A stretch of 33,717 nt of DNA from JAXHUH01 sp034211175. Its GTDB lineage: Bacteria; Actinomycetota; Acidimicrobiia; Acidimicrobiales; CAIXPF01. The position numbers and the translations under genes are program-made. The notes under the pieces are model-generated. The model made no database searches. It was not told the origin of the DNA and saw only the letters and a program-made list of their open reading frames with translations. Of this stretch, positions 30,365-33,717 are shown piece by piece. The DNA is taken from positions 1 to 33,717 of the forward strand of contig JAXHUH010000058.1 in the NCBI GenBank assembly GCA_034211175.1. The letters are read 5' to 3'. Within the stretch, counting starts at the first letter, position 1; each line of letters starts with the position of its first letter.

Positions 30365-30574
30365 TGTGCTCTCCTCCGAAGGGGGCGGATGACCGATGGC
30401 CACGACCACTGGTCGCAACACCCGGCGCCGCTGGCACCGTGACCCAAGACTAATGATTGGACCGACCCGTCGTGACCGCGCGGGCGAGCAGGTGCGCGCC
30501 CCCATCCGACCACTACGTTCGCCCGTGTCGCCACCGGATTCACCGGCGGCGGGAGCGAATCGAGGGGGAGACCG

Positions 30575-31411
30575 ATGGGCACCATCGAGACCGGGACCGA
30601 CCACCTGCACGCCACCGTCGACGACGGCGTCGCCGTGTTGACGATGAACCGCCCCGAGCGCCGCAACGCGCTCTCCAGGGAGATGGGCGAGGCGATGGGA
30701 TCGGTGCTCGCCCGCGTCGAGAAGGACCGTGAGATCCGCTGCGTGGTCCTCACCGGTGCCGGGGGCGCGTTCTGCGCCGGCGGCGACGTGAAGGGCTTCG
30801 CCGCCCGCGCCGACCGGCCCTCGAACGGGTCGTCCGACGGCCCCACGCTCGACGAGCGCATCCATGCCCAGCGCCTCGACCAGCGGGCCACGTCGGGTGC
30901 GCTGTGGCGCATGCCGAAGCCGACGATCGCGGCGATCGGGGGGCCTGCCGCCGGCGCCGGGCTGTCACTCGCGCTCGCCTGCGACCTCCGGGTGATGACC
31001 GAGAGCGCCATCCTCACGACGGCCTTCGCCCGCGTCGGCTTCTCCGGCGACTACGGCGGCTCGTGGTTCCTCACCCAGCTCGTCGGGCCGTCGAAGGCCA
31101 AGGAGCTGTACTACCTGTCGAGCCGGATCGATGCACGAGAGGCCCTCGACCTCGGGCTCACGAACAGGGTCTTCCCGGCGGACGAGTTCGAGGACGGCTG
31201 GCGATCACTCGCCCGCCAGCTCGCGTCCGGACCTTCGATCGCGTACCGGTCGATGAAGGAGAACATCAACCGCGCCGCGGTCGGCATCGACGCGATGGAG
31301 GCGATGGACCTCGAGGTCACCCATCACGTGCACTGCGGACAGACGGATGACCACAAGAACGCGTCGAAGGCATTCGTCGAGAAGCGCGAGCCCGTCTTCT
31401 CGGGGCGTTGA
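30575..31411 (+). CDS. Enoyl-CoA hydratase/isomerase family protein (PaaG-like)
   Basis: 278 residues, ATG with GAGGGGGAG upstream. Crotonase fold: AVLTMNRPERRNALSREM, oxyanion-hole segments GAFCAGGDV (65-72) and IGGPAAGAGLSLALACDLRV. The second catalytic segment reads FARVGFSGDYGGSWFLTQLVG, with Asp159 where classical hydratases have Glu and with Asp as in PaaG-type isomerases. It therefore more likely isomerises a CoA ester (for instance an epoxyphenylacetyl- or unsaturated acyl-CoA) than hydrates crotonyl-CoA. A polar loop at 80-95 (RADRPSNGSSDGP) is longer than usual. No paa gene is adjacent. It converges on the split-barrel protein, with 3 bp between stops. Confidence 0.9.
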   Translation: MGTIETGTDHLHATVDDGVAVLTMNRPERRNALSREMGEAMGSVLARVEKDREIRCVVLTGAGGAFCAGGDVKGFAARADRPSNGSSDGPTLDERIHAQRLDQRATSGALWRMPKPTIAAIGGPAAGAGLSLALACDLRVMTESAILTTAFARVGFSGDYGGSWFLTQLVGPSKAKELYYLSSRIDAREALDLGLTNRVFPADEFEDGWRSLARQLASGPSIAYRSMKENINRAAVGIDAMEAMDLEVTHHVHCGQTDDHKNASKAFVEKREPVFSGR

Positions 31412-31414
31412 CCA

Positions 31415-31930
31415 TCACGACGCTCCGGTGACCGGCGGAAAGACCCACCGGCCGCCGCGACGAAAGCCGTCACGACCGGCCCAGCCCTCCGAGCGCCACG
31501 CGATGACCTCACGCGGCGCGACGAGGGTGAGCGGGCCGTACTCCTCGATGGAGTAGTCCCACTCGTACTTCTCGTCGTAGACCGCGAGGACCCGCGCCAT
31601 GTCAGCCGCGTCGTCGCCGTAGCCGGCGTCGAGCACGTCGGCATGACCGGTGACGATCACGACGTCGGTCGCCCCGCCGACGTGTACGGCGACATCGGGC
31701 GCGGTGCGGACGGCCCGCAGCACGACGGGGCTCCCGATCGACAGCAGGAGCGCGTCATCGAGCCAGATCCCCCACACCGGCCGCGGATGGGGCGTTCGGT
31801 TGGCCGACGCCACCACCCAGTAGACGTCGGCCCCCACGAGCTGGTCCCGGACCTCGCCCCAAGGCAGCTGCTCGAGCCGCGCCGGCCCGCCGTACATCCG
31901 CAACGGCAGAGACGTCGGCGCCACGGGCAC
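31415..31930 (-). CDS. Pyridoxamine 5'-phosphate oxidase-like split-barrel flavoprotein
   Basis: 171 residues. Split β-barrel flavin-binding protein: VYWVVASANRTPHPRPVWGIWLDDALLLSIGSPVVLRAVR, VAVHVGGATDVVIVTGHADV and the C-terminal WRSEGWAGRDGFRRGGRWVF. The arrangement is that of actinobacterial FMN/F420-dependent oxidoreductases of the PNPOx superfamily; no specific substrate is evident. It is a single gene converging on the crotonase with a 3-bp gap. The start is the first ATG, close to the recognisable domain. Confidence 0.82.
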   Translation of the reverse strand: MPVAPTSLPLRMYGGPARLEQLPWGEVRDQLVGADVYWVVASANRTPHPRPVWGIWLDDALLLSIGSPVVLRAVRTAPDVAVHVGGATDVVIVTGHADVLDAGYGDDAADMARVLAVYDEKYEWDYSIEEYGPLTLVAPREVIAWRSEGWAGRDGFRRGGRWVFPPVTGAS

Positions 31931-32244
31931 ACCGTACGCCCAGGCGGATCACGACGCGCCGAATCGAAGGGCCGAACGGCGCGTGCGGCTCTTGGCCTGT
32001 TCGTCTGTCCGAACCAGGCACGCGCACGCCGGGTCGCGATGTGCATCCGACACACCCGCACACGGCACGGCGACGAAGCGGCCGTCGAGTGTCGAGGTCA
32101 ACGCACCTTTGCCGTACGAAGAATCCTCACATCGCCGAACACCTCGCGTCGCGATCGTGTTCGCGGCGATCGCACCGAACGGGCGCGCCGCTAGCGTTCA
32201 CGAGGCGGGTTGCGGAGGCCGGTCGGTGGGAGGCCCCGGAAGCA
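31931..32244. other. Intergenic region without a convincing gene
   Basis: Between the divergent split-barrel gene and the OmpA lipoprotein gene. Reading frames here are Arg/His/Ser-rich with no domain and no good ribosome binding site. It contains the least GC-rich bases of the neighbourhood (around 32100-32130, CCTTTGCCGTACGAAGAATCC), which may be the promoter of the lipoprotein operon. I see no RNA gene or clear palindrome. Confidence 0.4.
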
Positions 32245-32808
32245 GTGCGACGAACGGTCGGCGGACGAATCGGACAACAGCGCACGACGCGCGCGCCCCG
32301 GTGTGCCGTGATCATCGTGGCGTCGCTCGTCGCGGTCGTGGCGATCGGGTGCGGACCGGATGACGGCGACGCGTCCGCGGACGTCGCCGCCGCGCCCGCC
32401 GGTGTACGGGCACTCCCCGACGTCGTCCCGGCCAGCCTCCCCGCGCTCGAGAGCTTCATCCCCCAGCCCGACGGGACCAAGACCGCGACGCTCAGCGAGG
32501 ACACGTTCTTCCCACTGGGTGCCGCCGAGCTGACCGCCGAGGGCGCGGGGCTGCTGGCGTCGATCCTCCCCGGGCTGGCCTCCCACGAGGGGCCGATCAC
32601 GATCGAGGGCTACACGGACGGCCTCGGGTCGACCGAGGACAACCTGGCGCTCTCGGCGGCGAGAGCGGAGGCCGTGAAGGGCTGGCTGGTCGCCCACGAC
32701 GTCGACCCGGCCGCCATCTCGACCGAGGGCCTCGGCGAGGACGGCGCGGTCGACGACATCGCCGACCCGAGCCGGCGCAAGGTCGTGATCACCCTGGAGG
32801 ACGCGTGA
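32245..32808 (+). CDS. OmpA-domain lipoprotein
   Basis: 187 residues if started at GTG 32245 (GGAGG 13 nt and GGAAG 2 nt upstream); GTG 32308 would give 166 residues, starting directly at the hydrophobic signal. The frame extends upstream to 32041, but as Arg/His-rich non-conserved sequence. The signal VIIVASLVAVVAIGC gives a lipidated Cys36. The C-terminal OmpA/MotB-type domain has DTFFPLGAAELTAEGAGLLASI, ITIEGYTDGLGSTEDNLALSAARAEAVKGWL and ISTEGLGE, with the Asp and Arg that clamp diaminopimelate in peptidoglycan. It anchors the membrane to the wall. Its stop overlaps the next lipoprotein's GTG by 4 bp, so the two are made together. Confidence 0.85.
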   Translation: MRRTVGGRIGQQRTTRAPRCAVIIVASLVAVVAIGCGPDDGDASADVAAAPAGVRALPDVVPASLPALESFIPQPDGTKTATLSEDTFFPLGAAELTAEGAGLLASILPGLASHEGPITIEGYTDGLGSTEDNLALSAARAEAVKGWLVAHDVDPAAISTEGLGEDGAVDDIADPSRRKVVITLEDA

Positions 32809-33717
32809 CACGCCGCCCCGGCCACACGCGCCGACGAGGGCGCGCCGCGAGCGCGGCCATCGTGGCCGTCGCCGCGTCGCTCGTCGGCTGCGGCCCGGTG
32901 GCGCCGGGCGCGTCCTGCGACGACCTGCATCCCGGCGACGACGGCGAGCCCCACGACGCGGTGGTCGTGCTCCTCGACGTCGCCGACAACCGGGCGGCGG
33001 CCGCCGACGAGACCGCGGACGCGATCCGACCGTTCCTCCTCGACGCGCTGGAGACGGGCCACTTCGTCGAGCTCGTCGCCTACGGCGGTGACGGCGCCGA
33101 CGTGGTGACGAGCGACTGCCTCGGGGGCGACGACCTGCTGCTCGTCGACAAGCGCAACGAGACCGCGCGGCAGAACCTCATGTCCGCCGGGTCGGAGCTG
33201 CTGACCGACGAGGTCCGCTCCGCCGTGCTCCGCACCCCGGTCGCCGACCGGGGGAGCCCGTTGCGGCTCCTGGCCCGGGTGAACGAGCGCCTGGCGACGC
33301 TGCGCAGCGCGGCCGACGTGGGCGACGTGACCGTCGTGCTCCACTCCGACCTCCTGGCGTCGTCCGACACCGACGACTGCCTGAACGCCGACGGCGTCAC
33401 CGCCACGGCCGAGCAGGCGACGGCCATGGTCGAGCGGTGCGTCGACGAGGGCCAGCTCGCCCCGCTCGACGGCGCCCGGCTCCAGCTCCTCGGCGTCGGC
33501 CGGCGGGCGGAGACCACGAGCCAGACGTTGCTCGCCGCCCACCTGCGGCGCGAGCTGTGCGAGCAACTGGCGGGCGGGTGTCTGAGCGAGGAGGCCGACG
33601 GCGACGACGCGGCACCCGGCGACGCGCCCGAACCGACCGGGGCCGGCGATCCGACCACCACGACGGGACCGGCATCGACGGCGGAGACCGTCGTCGACGC
33701 GGGGCGGGACGACGCGG
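32805..33717 (+). CDS. Lipoprotein with von Willebrand A-like fold, truncated by window end
   Basis: At least 304 residues; no stop before the window ends. GTG start overlaps the OmpA-gene stop and has GGAGG 4 bp before it. Arg-rich signal (MTRRPGHTRRRGRAAS…) with lipobox SLVGC, Cys29. The next part begins AVVVLLDVADNRAAA and has VTVVLHSDLLAS about 125 residues later, strand patterns of a von Willebrand A/Rossmann-like domain, but the metal-site DxSxS is replaced by DVADN. Four or more Cys (CDDL, DCLGG, DCLNAD, RCVDE, LCEQL, GCLSEE) could form disulfides outside the membrane. The end is an Asp/Pro/Thr-rich linker (APEPTGAGDPTTTTGPAS), so another domain probably follows. Function unknown; paired with the wall-binding OmpA lipoprotein. 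Confidence 0.8.
   Translation, partial: MTRRPGHTRRRGRAASAAIVAVAASLVGCGPVAPGASCDDLHPGDDGEPHDAVVVLLDVADNRAAAADETADAIRPFLLDALETGHFVELVAYGGDGADVVTSDCLGGDDLLLVDKRNETARQNLMSAGSELLTDEVRSAVLRTPVADRGSPLRLLARVNERLATLRSAADVGDVTVVLHSDLLASSDTDDCLNADGVTATAEQATAMVERCVDEGQLAPLDGARLQLLGVGRRAETTSQTLLAAHLRRELCEQLAGGCLSEEADGDDAAPGDAPEPTGAGDPTTTTGPASTAETVVDAGRDDA

Overview
The window is very GC-rich DNA with many GTG starts and 1-4 bp ATGA/GTGA/TGATG gene overlaps. It has no tRNA, rRNA, CRISPR array, insertion sequence or phage gene. The style suggests a high-GC actinobacterium, plausibly of the Acidimicrobiia (Ilumatobacter/Iamia-like). That placement is inferred from composition and gene content, not from a marker gene.

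Positions 32-7035 look like a metal-chelate or small-molecule transport locus. On the minus strand a heterodimeric exporter-fold ABC pair (CydD/IrtA-like, then its partner) is followed by two hairpins and a 47-residue peptide gene ending ...NQGFAWR. Divergent from these, on the plus strand, lies a lipoprotein-permease-ATPase importer of the FecB/FecCD/FecE type. The peptide has a strong ribosome binding site and a precursor-like layout, and the window edge cuts off whatever follows it.

Positions 7143-12121 hold a Rieske oxygenase coupled to a GntR/FCD regulator, a DinB/DUF664 protein, an isochorismatase-fold amidohydrolase, an APH-fold kinase and a small two-helix membrane protein. The oxygenase and amidohydrolase share an ATACGCAG-containing promoter motif.

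Positions 12214-29103 hold the main accessory system: a LacI-controlled carbohydrate regulon in two arms. The plus arm (12390-21560) has two CUT1 sugar permeases, a Gfo/Idh/MocA oxidoreductase, an extended SDR, a KdgD-like 5-dehydro-4-deoxyglucarate dehydratase, an enolase-superfamily acid-sugar dehydratase, an M24-fold protein lacking most metal ligands, and a cytoplasmic GH5. The minus arm has the matching sugar-binding lipoprotein, a six-hairpin glycosidase, the LacI regulator and an SGNH esterase. Near-identical LacI operators precede the permease operon, the binding-protein gene and lacI. The set reads as uptake of a decorated (probably acylated, uronate-containing) oligosaccharide, intracellular deacylation and hydrolysis, oxidation to an aldarate, and dehydration to 2-oxoglutarate semialdehyde. 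No transporter ATPase and no semialdehyde dehydrogenase are present, so these must be encoded elsewhere. An orphan trpF and a small HAD protein sit between the arms, beside a two-copy hairpin repeat.

Positions 29336-33717 return to dispersed genes: a SigG-like ECF sigma factor with a SnoaL-like tail, a PaaG-like crotonase, a flavin-binding split-barrel protein, an OmpA-domain lipoprotein and a coupled lipoprotein with a von Willebrand A-like start that runs off the window.
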